Shown here piece by piece: positions 1-5,797 of a stretch of 6,155 nt of DNA; positions within the stretch are counted from its first letter, which is position 1; every line of letters begins with the position of its first letter. The notes beneath the pieces were generated by a model. It did no database searches, was not told the origin of the DNA, and worked only from the letters and a program-made list of their open reading frames with translations. The position numbers were made by a program, and so were the translations under genes. Source of the stretch: Polaribacter sp. (GTDB lineage Bacteria; Bacteroidota; Bacteroidia; Flavobacteriales; Flavobacteriaceae); the NCBI GenBank assembly GCA_030731695.1, contig JANQTK010000367.1, forward strand, positions 2,616 through 8,770. Reading direction: 5' to 3'.

Positions 1-813
1 TGTTTCTAAAAATTCTGATTTCCAAAAAGCTTCATTGTGTTTGCCTTCAGGAACAATTTTTGTTTTTATATTTTTTGATGGAAATCCTGATTTTAGTAAT
101 AATTTTTCCATTTTTTCAGTATCAGAAACCATTCCTTCACCTTCTTTATCACCAACTAAAAAGTAGATTTTTAGGTTTTTTTGATTTCCATTTTCTTTAG
201 CAAACTCATAAATTTCATCAGAAAACCAAAAAGAGGTTGAAAGTGCCCCAATTTTCCCAAAAACGTTAGGATGTTTCAAACCTCCATAAAACGAAATCAA
301 ACCGCCTAAAGAACTGCCAATCAACCCCGTATTTTTAGCATCTGATTTTGTGCGATAAGTTTTATCAATAAAAGGTTTTAACTCATTTACTAAAAAATCA
401 ATGTAAAGACTTCCTTTTCCTCCTCCATATTTTTCATTTTTGAAAGGTGTGTATTCATCTATTCTTTTAGCTCCTGAATTTTCTATTCCTACAACAATAA
501 AGCCTTTTTTAGTTTTTTTAAATAAATCATTTAAGGTTTCATCAATACTCCATTCACCAGCATAAGATGTTGCATTATCAAACAAATTTTGAGCATCATG
601 CATATAAATTACAGGAAATTTTTTAGACGAATTTTCATAGTTAGGTGGCAAATACACCCAAATTTTATAGGAAACTTCCAAAGATGTTACTTCAAATTCT
701 TTTTCTAAAATTGAAACGTTTGAAGCTTTTGTACTTATTTTTTCTTGTGCATTAAACTCAAAAATATGTAAAAGAAAAAGACATATAAATAAGTAAGTAA
801 AACGTTCTTTCAT
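1..813 (-). CDS. Secreted alpha/beta-hydrolase esterase (putative esterase family), 3' end cut by window edge
   Basis: An open frame runs from ATG at 813 to base 1 with no stop: 271 codons, C-terminus missing. Residues 1-22 are a signal peptide (MKER, hydrophobic core, cleavage probably after FNA and before QEK), so the enzyme is exported. The mature part fits the PF00756/COG2819 putative-esterase fold, related to the Fes/IroE-type hydrolases. It has the early strand IWVYLPPNY (51-59) and the block VIYMHDAQNLF (68-78). The nucleophile elbow is GSSLGG (166-171) with likely catalytic Ser168. Asp222 (LVGDKEGE) and His259 (EGKHNEAFW) complete the expected triad. The natural substrate cannot be read from sequence; hydrolysis of an ester in the periplasm or outside the cell is the family expectation. 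It is transcribed divergently from gpsA. A -7 box lies 18 nt upstream of the ATG. Probably only a few residues to a few dozen are missing. Confidence 0.87.
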   Translation of the reverse strand, partial: MKERFTYLFICLFLLHIFEFNAQEKISTKASNVSILEKEFEVTSLEVSYKIWVYLPPNYENSSKKFPVIYMHDAQNLFDNATSYAGEWSIDETLNDLFKKTKKGFIVVGIENSGAKRIDEYTPFKNEKYGGGKGSLYIDFLVNELKPFIDKTYRTKSDAKNTGLIGSSLGGLISFYGGLKHPNVFGKIGALSTSFWFSDEIYEFAKENGNQKNLKIYFLVGDKEGEGMVSDTEKMEKLLLKSGFPSKNIKTKIVPEGKHNEAFWKSEFLET

Positions 814-831
814 GAATTGGTTGATTTTTCA

Positions 832-839
832 CAAATATA
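832..839 (-). promoter_or_regulatory. Promoter -7 box for the esterase gene
   Basis: Read on the minus strand this is TATATTTG, an exact match to the Bacteroidota -7 consensus TAnnTTTG, ending 18 nt before the esterase ATG. No good TTG -33 element is seen about 19 nt further upstream, so the promoter may be weak or activator dependent. Its -33 position would overlap that of the gpsA promoter. Confidence 0.6.
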
Positions 840-850
840 ATAAATGAAGG

Positions 851-877
851 AAGTATTCTTGAAAAGTTAATACTTTT
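851..877. promoter_or_regulatory. Operator-like overlapping dyads between divergent promoters
   Basis: Two nested inverted repeats share bases here: AAGTATT (851-857) with AATACTT (869-875), and AAAAGT (862-867) with ACTTTT (872-877). They lie between the gpsA -33 and -7 elements and over the expected -33 region of the esterase promoter, a position where a bound regulator could affect both genes. The region is very AT-rich, so chance symmetry is possible. Confidence 0.3.
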
Positions 878-887
878 CTTACTTTTG
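859..887 (+). promoter_or_regulatory. Promoter for gpsA (-33 TTG, -7 TACTTTTG)
   Basis: TTG at 859-861 is followed after 18 bases by TACTTTTG at 880-887, matching the Bacteroidota sigma-A pattern TTG-N17-23-TAnnTTTG. Transcription should begin around 892-896, giving a leader of roughly 10-14 nt before the ATG at 906. This placement excludes the upstream in-frame TTG at 885 as a start codon, because it is part of the -7 box. Confidence 0.65.
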
Positions 888-905
888 ACGTTCAAAATTA
901 TTTTT

Positions 906-1901
906 ATGGACAAACAGCAAAATATTGCCGTTTTAGGAGGTGGAAGTTGGGCAACAGCGATTGTAAAAATGTTATCCGAAAATTTAAAAAACGTTGGTTG
1001 GTATATGCGTGATAGCCAATCTATTGAGCATATCAAAGAAAATAATCACAATCCAAAATATTTAAGTTCGGCTGAATTGGATGCAAATCGCTTGGATTTG
1101 TCAGACGATATTAATGAAACTGTATCAAAATACGACATCTTGATTTTTGCAATTCCTTCTGCTTTTTTAGAAAGTGAATTACACAAACTCTCCATTTCTT
1201 TAGAAAATAAAATCATTTTTTCTGCTATCAAAGGAATTGTTCCAGAAACAGGATTGATTGTTGGCGAACATTTTAACACACAGTATAATATTCCTATTGA
1301 AAATATTGGTGTTATTACTGGACCTTGCCACGCAGAAGAAGTGGCTATGGAGCGATTATCCTATTTAACAATAGCTTGTCAAGATGAAGAAAAAGCCAAA
1401 AAAATGGCAACATATTTAGAAAGTTGGTATATCAATGCAAAAACTTCTGATGACATTATTGGTACTGAATATGCTGCTGTTTTAAAAAATATTTATGCAG
1501 TTGCAGCAGGAATTGCACATGGTTTGGGTTATGGAGATAATTTTCAAGCAGTTTTGATGAGCAATGCCATTCGCGAAATGAAACGTTTCATCAGAAAAGT
1601 GCATAAAATGAAGCGAAACATTAATAATTCTGCCTATTTAGGCGATTTATTAGTGACAGGATATTCAACGTTTAGCAGAAATCGCCACTTTGGAAACATG
1701 ATTGGAAAAGGCTACACTGTAAAATCTGCTCAGTTAGAAATGAGTATGATTGCTGAAGGCTATTATGCTGCCAAAAGTGCTCATAAAATCTCACAAGAAA
1801 ACAAGGCTAAAACACCCATTATTGATGCTGTTTTTGCCATTTTATATGAGCAAAAAAACCCTAAAAAAGAATTTAAAAAGTTAACAGATAAATTGGATTA
1901 A
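906..1901 (+). CDS. gpsA: NAD(P)+-dependent glycerol-3-phosphate dehydrogenase GpsA
   Basis: This cytoplasmic enzyme reduces dihydroxyacetone phosphate to sn-glycerol-3-phosphate, the backbone precursor of phospholipids. I start it at ATG 906 (331 aa, the usual family length). The frame extends to a TTG at 885, but that codon lies inside the -7 promoter box. The N-terminal Rossmann fold shows GGGSWA (11-16; the family's last Gly is Ala), FAIPS (81-85) and SAIKG with Lys109. The family block GPCHAEEV is at 139-146. The C-terminal helical domain carries the catalytic-lysine motif LKNIYAVAAG (Lys194, Asn195), Asp247 in GDLLVTG, and the substrate/cofactor signature SRNRHFG (257-263). All expected functional residues are present and the gene is intact. 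The next gene follows after 43 bp and may be partly co-transcribed. There is no Shine-Dalgarno sequence, as is usual in Bacteroidota. Confidence 0.95.
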   Translation: MDKQQNIAVLGGGSWATAIVKMLSENLKNVGWYMRDSQSIEHIKENNHNPKYLSSAELDANRLDLSDDINETVSKYDILIFAIPSAFLESELHKLSISLENKIIFSAIKGIVPETGLIVGEHFNTQYNIPIENIGVITGPCHAEEVAMERLSYLTIACQDEEKAKKMATYLESWYINAKTSDDIIGTEYAAVLKNIYAVAAGIAHGLGYGDNFQAVLMSNAIREMKRFIRKVHKMKRNINNSAYLGDLLVTGYSTFSRNRHFGNMIGKGYTVKSAQLEMSMIAEGYYAAKSAHKISQENKAKTPIIDAVFAILYEQKNPKKEFKKLTDKLD

Positions 1902-1946
1902 TTGTTTAATTTTGAACAATCAATCAAATTTTTTAACTTAAACAAT
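1901..1946 (+). repeat. 9-bp inverted repeat reaching into the start codon of the next gene
   Basis: ATTGTTTAA (1901-1909) is the exact reverse complement of TTAAACAAT (1938-1946), which includes the first two bases of the ATG at 1945. The left arm can alternatively pair with AACAAT at 1915-1920. The two pairings are mutually exclusive. A regulatory role is only inferred. Confidence 0.35.
1907..1914 (+). promoter_or_regulatory. Possible internal promoter -7 box upstream of the ACT-like gene
   Basis: TAATTTTG matches TAnnTTTG and sits 30 nt before the ATG at 1945. No TTG lies at the right distance upstream; the nearest candidate is TTA at 1881-1883, 23 bases away. In this AT-rich DNA the match alone is weak, so the gene may instead rely on read-through from gpsA. 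Confidence 0.3.
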
Positions 1947-2604
1947 GAAAACAATACAAGAAGTCGTTGAAAGTACCGTTAGAAAAACACCTTTCATAGA
2001 AGAAGCGCTCAATGAAAAGCTTATCAATGTTTCTTCTTTAGCAAGAATAATTTTGCCAGAAGTTTCAAAAGCATTAAAAAAGGACATCAAAGTTGGAGCT
2101 GTAATGATGGCAATCAACAGATTGTCGCCTGCAAGTGAATTGCGCATCAGAAAAAATATTAAAAAATTAGCATTGGATTTGGGCGATGTTATTGTGCGTT
2201 CAGATTTGTGTGATTTTACATTCAAAAATACGACTTCATTGTTGAAAGAAATTTCAAGAATTTTAAGCAAATCGTCAGAAAGTGCGGATTATTTTTTAAC
2301 AGTTTCTCAAGGAATTTTTGAAACCAATATTGTAACTAGTAAAAATTTACGTCCTTTTGTAGAAGAAATTTTTGAGAAGGAAACGTTACTAAAAAGCATG
2401 TTAGAATTAGCTTCAATAACTATTAAATTACCCAAAGATAATCAAGAACAATCGGGTATTTACTACTTTATTTTAAAGCAACTAGCCTGGGCAGACATTC
2501 CATTACAAGAAATTATTTCAACCACCAATGAAATGACGATTGTTGTAAAAGAGAAAGACATCAATCAAACTTTTGCGATTTTAATGGACATGAAATTGAG
2601 CTAA
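1945..2604 (+). CDS. Conserved hypothetical protein with C-terminal ACT-like domain
   Basis: The product is a cytoplasmic protein of 219 aa with no signal peptide or membrane segment. Residues 1-60 are helical and end in a stretch (LINVSSLARIILPEVSKAL, then GAVMMAINRL) that resembles a winged-helix or helix-turn-helix unit. Residues about 154-216 follow the beta-alpha-beta-beta-alpha-beta pattern of an ACT domain: SITIKLP, a loop, GIYYFILKQLAWADIPLQEI, then EMTIVVKEKD and a last helix. Residues about 82-142 look like a second, more divergent copy (DYFLTVSQGIFETNIV). ACT domains usually bind amino acids and control enzymes or transcription. The closest resemblance is to the ACT region of aspartate kinases, but no kinase domain is present, so an aspartate-kinase name would be wrong. 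It lies 43 bp after gpsA and 3 bp before the MFS gene, so it is most likely co-transcribed with the transporter and could regulate or sense its substrate. Ligand and function are unknown. Confidence 0.82.
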   Translation: MKTIQEVVESTVRKTPFIEEALNEKLINVSSLARIILPEVSKALKKDIKVGAVMMAINRLSPASELRIRKNIKKLALDLGDVIVRSDLCDFTFKNTTSLLKEISRILSKSSESADYFLTVSQGIFETNIVTSKNLRPFVEEIFEKETLLKSMLELASITIKLPKDNQEQSGIYYFILKQLAWADIPLQEIISTTNEMTIVVKEKDINQTFAILMDMKLS

Positions 2605-2607
2605 TTT

Positions 2608-3876
2608 ATGGCAAAAACAAATCCTTATGCTGCCTTAAAAATAAAAGAATTTAATATTTTCTTATTGATGCGTTTTTTACTCGTTTTTGGCTGGTCTATG
2701 CAATTTATTGTGATAGAATGGCAAGTCTATAGCATCACAAAAGACCCGTTATCATTAGGAATTATTGGATTGATGGAAATCATTCCGGCTTTTACAATGG
2801 CGCTTTTTGCAGGACATATTGTTGATCAAAAAGAGAAACGAAATTTGTTAGCCGTTTGTATTGCTGCCTTTTCCTTGATTAGTTTAGGATTGTATTTTTT
2901 AACCACTAAAGAGGTTATTGCAAGTTGGTCAACTCATAAAATTTTATATGCAATTTATGGTTTGGTATTTTTTGGTGGCTTTTTACGCTCGTTTTTTGGT
3001 CCTACCATATTTTCATTGGTTGCATTAATTGTACCCAAAAAAATATATCACAATGCTGCTACTTGGAGCACAAGTACTTGGAAAACGGCCTCAGTTACAG
3101 GTGCTTTATTTGCTGGTTTTTTAATTAGTTGGATTGGAGTTGCAGACACCTTATTATTGGTGTTTATATTGGTTATTTTATCGTTAATCATCACTTTTAA
3201 AATCAAAAAGAAACCCATTTTAAATACGAAAATTGGAGAACCCATCATGGAAAGTTTGAAAGCTGGAGTCACCTTTGTTTTTCAAAACAAAGCCATTTTA
3301 GGTGCTTTAACGTTGGATATGATTGCGGTTTTATTTGGAGGAACAGTTGCTATTTTATCTGTTTTTGCACAAGATATTTTAAAGGTGGGTAGTGAAGGTT
3401 TTGGAATTTTAAATGCCTCAATATCAATGGGAAGCATTGTAACCATGTTTATTACGACATACATTCCAATCAATAGAAATACAGGAAAAAAACTATTAGT
3501 TTCTATATTTATTTTTGGATTGAGTATTATTGCTTTTGGATTGTCCTCTATTTTTTGGGTGAGTATTTTAGCGTTGTTTATCAGTGGAGCAGCAGATGGA
3601 ATATCAATGGTAATTCGTCAAACAATTTTACAATTAAAAACGCCTGATGAAATGCGAGGAAGAGTTTCATCCGTAAACTCAATGTTTGTAGGATCTTCTA
3701 ATGAATTGGGTGCTTTTGAAAGTGGTTTAGCAGCAAAAATCATTGGTCCTGTGGCAGCTGTTGTTTTTGGAGGAACCATGACCTTATTAACAGTGGGTGC
3801 TACTGCAATTTTAAATCCGACATTAAGAGAATTGGATTTAACTGCGGACGTTGAAGCGCATGAAAATTCGGAATAA
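2608..3876 (+). CDS. MFS transporter (MFS_3/EntS-like exporter)
   Basis: This inner-membrane protein of 422 aa has about 10-12 hydrophobic segments separated by short charged loops, the normal size for a major facilitator. The loop between segments 2 and 3 holds GHIVDQKEKRN (69-79), a form of MFS motif A (G-x-x-x-D-x-x-x-K/R). Near the C-terminus, TPDEMRGRVSSVNSMFVGSSNE (345-366) and GAFESG are features of the MFS_3 (PF05977) group that includes enterobactin exporter EntS and macrolide/drug efflux relatives. A central cytoplasmic loop rich in Lys (197-209) separates the two halves. Proton-driven export is expected; the substrate is unknown. It begins 3 bp after the stop of the ACT-like gene, indicating one transcription unit. 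Its TAA is a single base away from the stop of the convergent DUF547 gene, so its transcript must end inside that gene's antisense strand. Confidence 0.9.
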   Translation: MAKTNPYAALKIKEFNIFLLMRFLLVFGWSMQFIVIEWQVYSITKDPLSLGIIGLMEIIPAFTMALFAGHIVDQKEKRNLLAVCIAAFSLISLGLYFLTTKEVIASWSTHKILYAIYGLVFFGGFLRSFFGPTIFSLVALIVPKKIYHNAATWSTSTWKTASVTGALFAGFLISWIGVADTLLLVFILVILSLIITFKIKKKPILNTKIGEPIMESLKAGVTFVFQNKAILGALTLDMIAVLFGGTVAILSVFAQDILKVGSEGFGILNASISMGSIVTMFITTYIPINRNTGKKLLVSIFIFGLSIIAFGLSSIFWVSILALFISGAADGISMVIRQTILQLKTPDEMRGRVSSVNSMFVGSSNELGAFESGLAAKIIGPVAAVVFGGTMTLLTVGATAILNPTLRELDLTADVEAHENSE

Positions 3877-3890
3877 ATTAGTTCGGAATT
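3865..3890. repeat. Imperfect hairpin spanning both convergent stop codons
   Basis: AATTCGGAA (3865-3873) and TTCGGAATT (3882-3890) form a 9-bp stem with one G-G mismatch and an 8-nt loop. The loop contains the MFS TAA (3874-3876) and the minus-strand TAA (3878-3880). It could help end or stabilise both transcripts, but there is no U-tract, so it is not a classical intrinsic terminator. Confidence 0.3.
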
Positions 3891-4663
3891 GTTCTAAAAT
3901 TTCCCAATAAAAGTGTCCAATCGTAGGTTTTAAAATCCAAATTTTTTGGTTTTTCTGTAGTAATTCCATATTCAAAAAGAATTTTTTTTGCACCATTTTT
4001 TCCGCCAAAATCACCTCTAAACCAAGACATTAAAACCGAAGTTGATGCTGTTTTTGATGTTTCATCATACGAAGTTTGCTCTTTTAAATAGGCTTTTGTC
4101 ATAAAATCTAGTTGCTTGTCTAAGTTTTCAACATCATAAATAGCAACAGGAGGACAACTTTTTGCACCACAATTCAGTGCAAAATGAATGCGCCAATCAA
4201 CTTTATCAACACGCAATTTACGTTCCCATTTCGGGCGAAACCATTTTCTCAAATAACCCAAACTAATTTTTATCTTAGATTTTCTCAAAATTCCATGTTC
4301 AATATCATCAAAAGAGAGTATTTCTCCCCCAATTTTTATGCGTTTTTCACTGAAATATGTTCCTTTATCTTCGTATAATTTTGGATTTTCAGACAACGAA
4401 ATTTGAATAAAAGCGTTGTAAATATTCACCCAAAAGGCAATTTTTTCTTTGTCTGTTTTGAGTTGAGTTGTCAAATCAGATAAGCTACTTTCCGACAATA
4501 GTTTTAGTTCATTTTCTATTGATTTTGTTTTCTTAATATTGGTTAGTAAATCTTTAGATATTTTATTAAAATTTACTTTTTCTTGAGAATTCAAAAAAAA
4601 GGATGACAAAAAAATAATACTGTAAAAAAACTGTTTTGTGTAAAATTTCGTATGTTTAGGCAT
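3878..4663 (-). CDS. Secreted DUF547 domain-containing protein
   Basis: This 261-aa protein starts at the only possible ATG: no other Met precedes the signal sequence, and an in-frame stop lies nine codons upstream. Residues 1-26 are a signal peptide with a basic start and the core FFYSIIFLSSFFL, cleaved near SQEK. The rest carries every hallmark of DUF547 (PF04784): FWVNIYNAFIQ (77-87), SFDDIEHGILR (117-127), RIHFALNCGAKSCPP (158-172, with Cys165 and Cys170) and LMSWFRGDFG (211-220). The biochemical role of DUF547 is not established. The conserved Cys, His and Asp residues would be compatible with a thiol enzyme, but that is inference. The gene is divergent from the glycosyltransferase and its ATG overlaps that gene's ATG by two bases. 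No TAnnTTTG box is visible upstream on this strand. As I recall, DUF547 genes often neighbour arsenosugar-type genes in marine bacteria, which suits this context. Confidence 0.88.
   Translation of the reverse strand: MPKHTKFYTKQFFYSIIFLSSFFLNSQEKVNFNKISKDLLTNIKKTKSIENELKLLSESSLSDLTTQLKTDKEKIAFWVNIYNAFIQISLSENPKLYEDKGTYFSEKRIKIGGEILSFDDIEHGILRKSKIKISLGYLRKWFRPKWERKLRVDKVDWRIHFALNCGAKSCPPVAIYDVENLDKQLDFMTKAYLKEQTSYDETSKTASTSVLMSWFRGDFGGKNGAKKILFEYGITTEKPKNLDFKTYDWTLLLGNFRTIPN
3937..3954 (+). terminator. Weak candidate terminator for the MFS transcript
   Basis: CCAAA (3937-3941) and TTTGG (3945-3949) make a 5-bp stem with a 3-nt loop, directly followed by five T. It lies about 60 nt past the MFS stop, within the antisense strand of the convergent gene. 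The stem is short and AT-rich, so this is only a candidate. Confidence 0.22.
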
Positions 4664-5366
4664 GAGAATTTCTGTAATTATTCCTGTTTATAATGAGCAA
4701 GAAAACCTTGCAAAAAGGTTGTCGTTTTTATGCGAACAAGCTAACAAATTTTCTATAGAAATTATTGTTTCTAATTCTCCAGAAACAACAGATGCAACAC
4801 CAAATGTATGTAAAAACTTTTCAAATCTTCATTTTATCAACTCGCAAAAAAAAGGCAGATCAGCTCAGATGAATTTTGCCGCAAAACAGGCAACAGGCGA
4901 AATATTGCTTTTTTTACATGCAGATGTTGCCTTACCTAACAATTTTTATGAAGAAGTTACCAATGCAATTAAATACGGATTTAAAGCAGGTTTTTTTGCC
5001 TATAAATTTGATAAAGAAACACGATTACTAAATCTAAATAGTTCTTTCACTAAAAATGACGGATTTTTCGCAGGAGGAGGAGATCAATGTCAATTTTTTA
5101 CCAAAGAGACTTTTCAAAAATTGCAAGGTTACAATGAGGAATTTTGTATTATGGAAGATTTTGAAATGATTGACAAAGTAAGAAAACAACAAATTCCATA
5201 TACGATTATTCAATCATTAGCGACAGTAAGTGCTCGAAAATATGACCACAATTCATGGCTGAAAGTAAACCTAATTAATGGATATGTTTTTTTAAAATAC
5301 AAATTAGGCGTTCACCCAACCAAATTAAGAAAAACGTACAAAACCTTACTTAGAGAAAGTGTGTAA
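4662..5366 (+). CDS. GT2 glycosyltransferase, TIGR04283 (arsenosugar-type) clade
   Basis: This 234-aa cytoplasmic protein consists of one GT-A domain. It begins exactly at the first beta strand, MRISVIIPVYNEQENL, which supports the ATG at 4662. KGRSAQMNFAAKQATGE (64-80), followed by LLFLHADVALP (82-92, DxD-equivalent Asp88), is the signature of the TIGR04283 family, which is named for arsenosugar biosynthesis. The GT2 catalytic-base motif is MEDFEM (164-169, Glu165/Asp166). The C-terminal SARKYDHNSWLKVNLING (190-207) is also typical. The usual nucleotide-binding loop (VVDGGSTDGT in relatives) reads VSNSPETTDAT (36-46), so the first Asp is absent. No membrane anchor is evident. The gene is divergent from the DUF547 gene, sharing CATG, and is followed by a strong terminator, so it is a single-gene unit. 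Transfer of a sugar to a small acceptor is expected. The arsenosugar link rests on family naming and context, since ArsM and ArsS are not in the window. Confidence 0.85.
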   Translation: MRISVIIPVYNEQENLAKRLSFLCEQANKFSIEIIVSNSPETTDATPNVCKNFSNLHFINSQKKGRSAQMNFAAKQATGEILLFLHADVALPNNFYEEVTNAIKYGFKAGFFAYKFDKETRLLNLNSSFTKNDGFFAGGGDQCQFFTKETFQKLQGYNEEFCIMEDFEMIDKVRKQQIPYTIIQSLATVSARKYDHNSWLKVNLINGYVFLKYKLGVHPTKLRKTYKTLLRESV

Positions 5367-5398
5367 AAAAAACCGATTGAAATTTCAATCGGTTTTTT
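5365..5398. terminator. Bidirectional intrinsic terminator
   Basis: CCGATTGAAA (5373-5382) and TTTCAATCGG (5383-5392) form a perfect 10-bp palindrome; in RNA this gives a stem of about 8 bp with an AATT loop. It is flanked by eight A on the left and six T on the right. It therefore works as a stem plus U-tract on both strands: on plus right after the glycosyltransferase stop (5364-5366), and on minus just after the stop of the small secreted protein gene (5401-5403). Confidence 0.92.
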
Positions 5399-5400
5399 AT

Positions 5401-5739
5401 TTACTTGACTGCAACAATGGTTAAAATAGTTTTTACTGTGAGTTTTTCACCAATTTCATCGCCATTATTGTCATACACATCAATTTCTTTCGTTTTCCAT
5501 GTTAAGGTAAATTTTTTTCCTATTAACGATTCGTCATCTAGTCCTATTTCAACTTCTTGGTCAACATCATAAAAAAGGTGTTCTTCTTTTTTATCATCAA
5601 CAAATTTGTAATAATCATTTGTTGTAAGCCCTTTAAAAATGGCAGTCAATTTATTTTCTTGATTTATTGGAGTTGCTTTTTTTGCTGAAAAAGATATCAG
5701 CGTAAATAATACCAAAGCAGCAGTGTATAATGTTTTCAT
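5401..5739 (-). CDS. Small secreted protein of unknown function
   Basis: This 112-aa protein has a clear signal peptide (MKTLYTAALVLFTLISFSA, cleavage near residue 19), leaving a mature chain of about 93 residues in the periplasm or outside the cell. The mature part alternates short predicted strands with acidic turns: LTAIFKGL (31-38), YYKFVDDK (43-50), EEHLFYDV (52-59), KKFTLTWKTKEIDVY (75-89) and LTVKTILTIVAV (100-111). This suggests a small beta-barrel or beta-sandwich. I do not recognise a named family, though similar small acidic secreted proteins occur in flavobacteria. It has no cysteine and no lipobox. Its 3' end abuts the bidirectional terminator, and about 134 bp separate it from the upstream glpD gene, so it is probably its own unit. 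No exact TAnnTTTG lies upstream. A weak pair (TTG at 5771-5773 and TAAATTAT at 5744-5751, minus strand) is too poor to call. Confidence 0.78.
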   Translation of the reverse strand: MKTLYTAALVLFTLISFSAKKATPINQENKLTAIFKGLTTNDYYKFVDDKKEEHLFYDVDQEVEIGLDDESLIGKKFTLTWKTKEIDVYDNNGDEIGEKLTVKTILTIVAVK

Positions 5740-5773
5740 TTGTATATAATTTAAGTTTAACTAAAAGTCTAGC

Positions 5774-5797
5774 AACATTTTTTCCCGAAAAAATGTT
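5774..5797 (-). repeat. Perfect AT-rich hairpin between glpD and the small secreted gene
   Basis: AACATTTTTT (5774-5783) and AAAAAATGTT (5788-5797) are perfect 10-bp arms around a CCCG loop, and the outer GC bases (5772-5773, 5801-5802) could pair past a short bulge. It lies about 77 nt after the glpD stop and 35 nt before the ATG of the next gene. On the minus strand no U-tract follows, so it is a poor intrinsic terminator. It may be an mRNA 3'-end structure, a leader element or an operator. The rest of 5740-5873 shows no gene and no recognisable site. Confidence 0.5.

Noticed and set aside
885..905. Seven-codon N-terminal extension of gpsA starting at TTG 885
   Set aside because: The TTG is part of the TACTTTTG -7 box, so it is not transcribed as leader; the protein aligns with the family from ATG 906.
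758..1036. Minus-strand 92-codon open frame across the esterase/gpsA boundary
   Set aside because: It overlaps two well-supported genes and their promoters and has no recognisable domain.
1938..2270. Minus-strand 110-codon open frame
   Set aside because: It is antisense to the ACT-like gene, whose frame has clear domain pattern and operon spacing; no family features are seen in the antisense product.
1..3876. Siderophore-system reading: esterase of the Fes/IroE fold class plus EntS-like MFS
   Set aside because: Both resemblances are only at superfamily level, the genes are in different units, and no TonB receptor, synthetase or Fur-like site is seen.
4184..4378. Plus-strand 64-codon open frame inside the DUF547 gene
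   Set aside because: It is antisense to the conserved DUF547 motifs, with no domain and no promoter box.
4704..4720. AACCTT-GCAAA-AAGGTT small dyad in the glycosyltransferase 5' end
   Set aside because: A 6-bp stem inside coding sequence is expected by chance; its position in the putative DUF547 promoter zone is suggestive but not enough.
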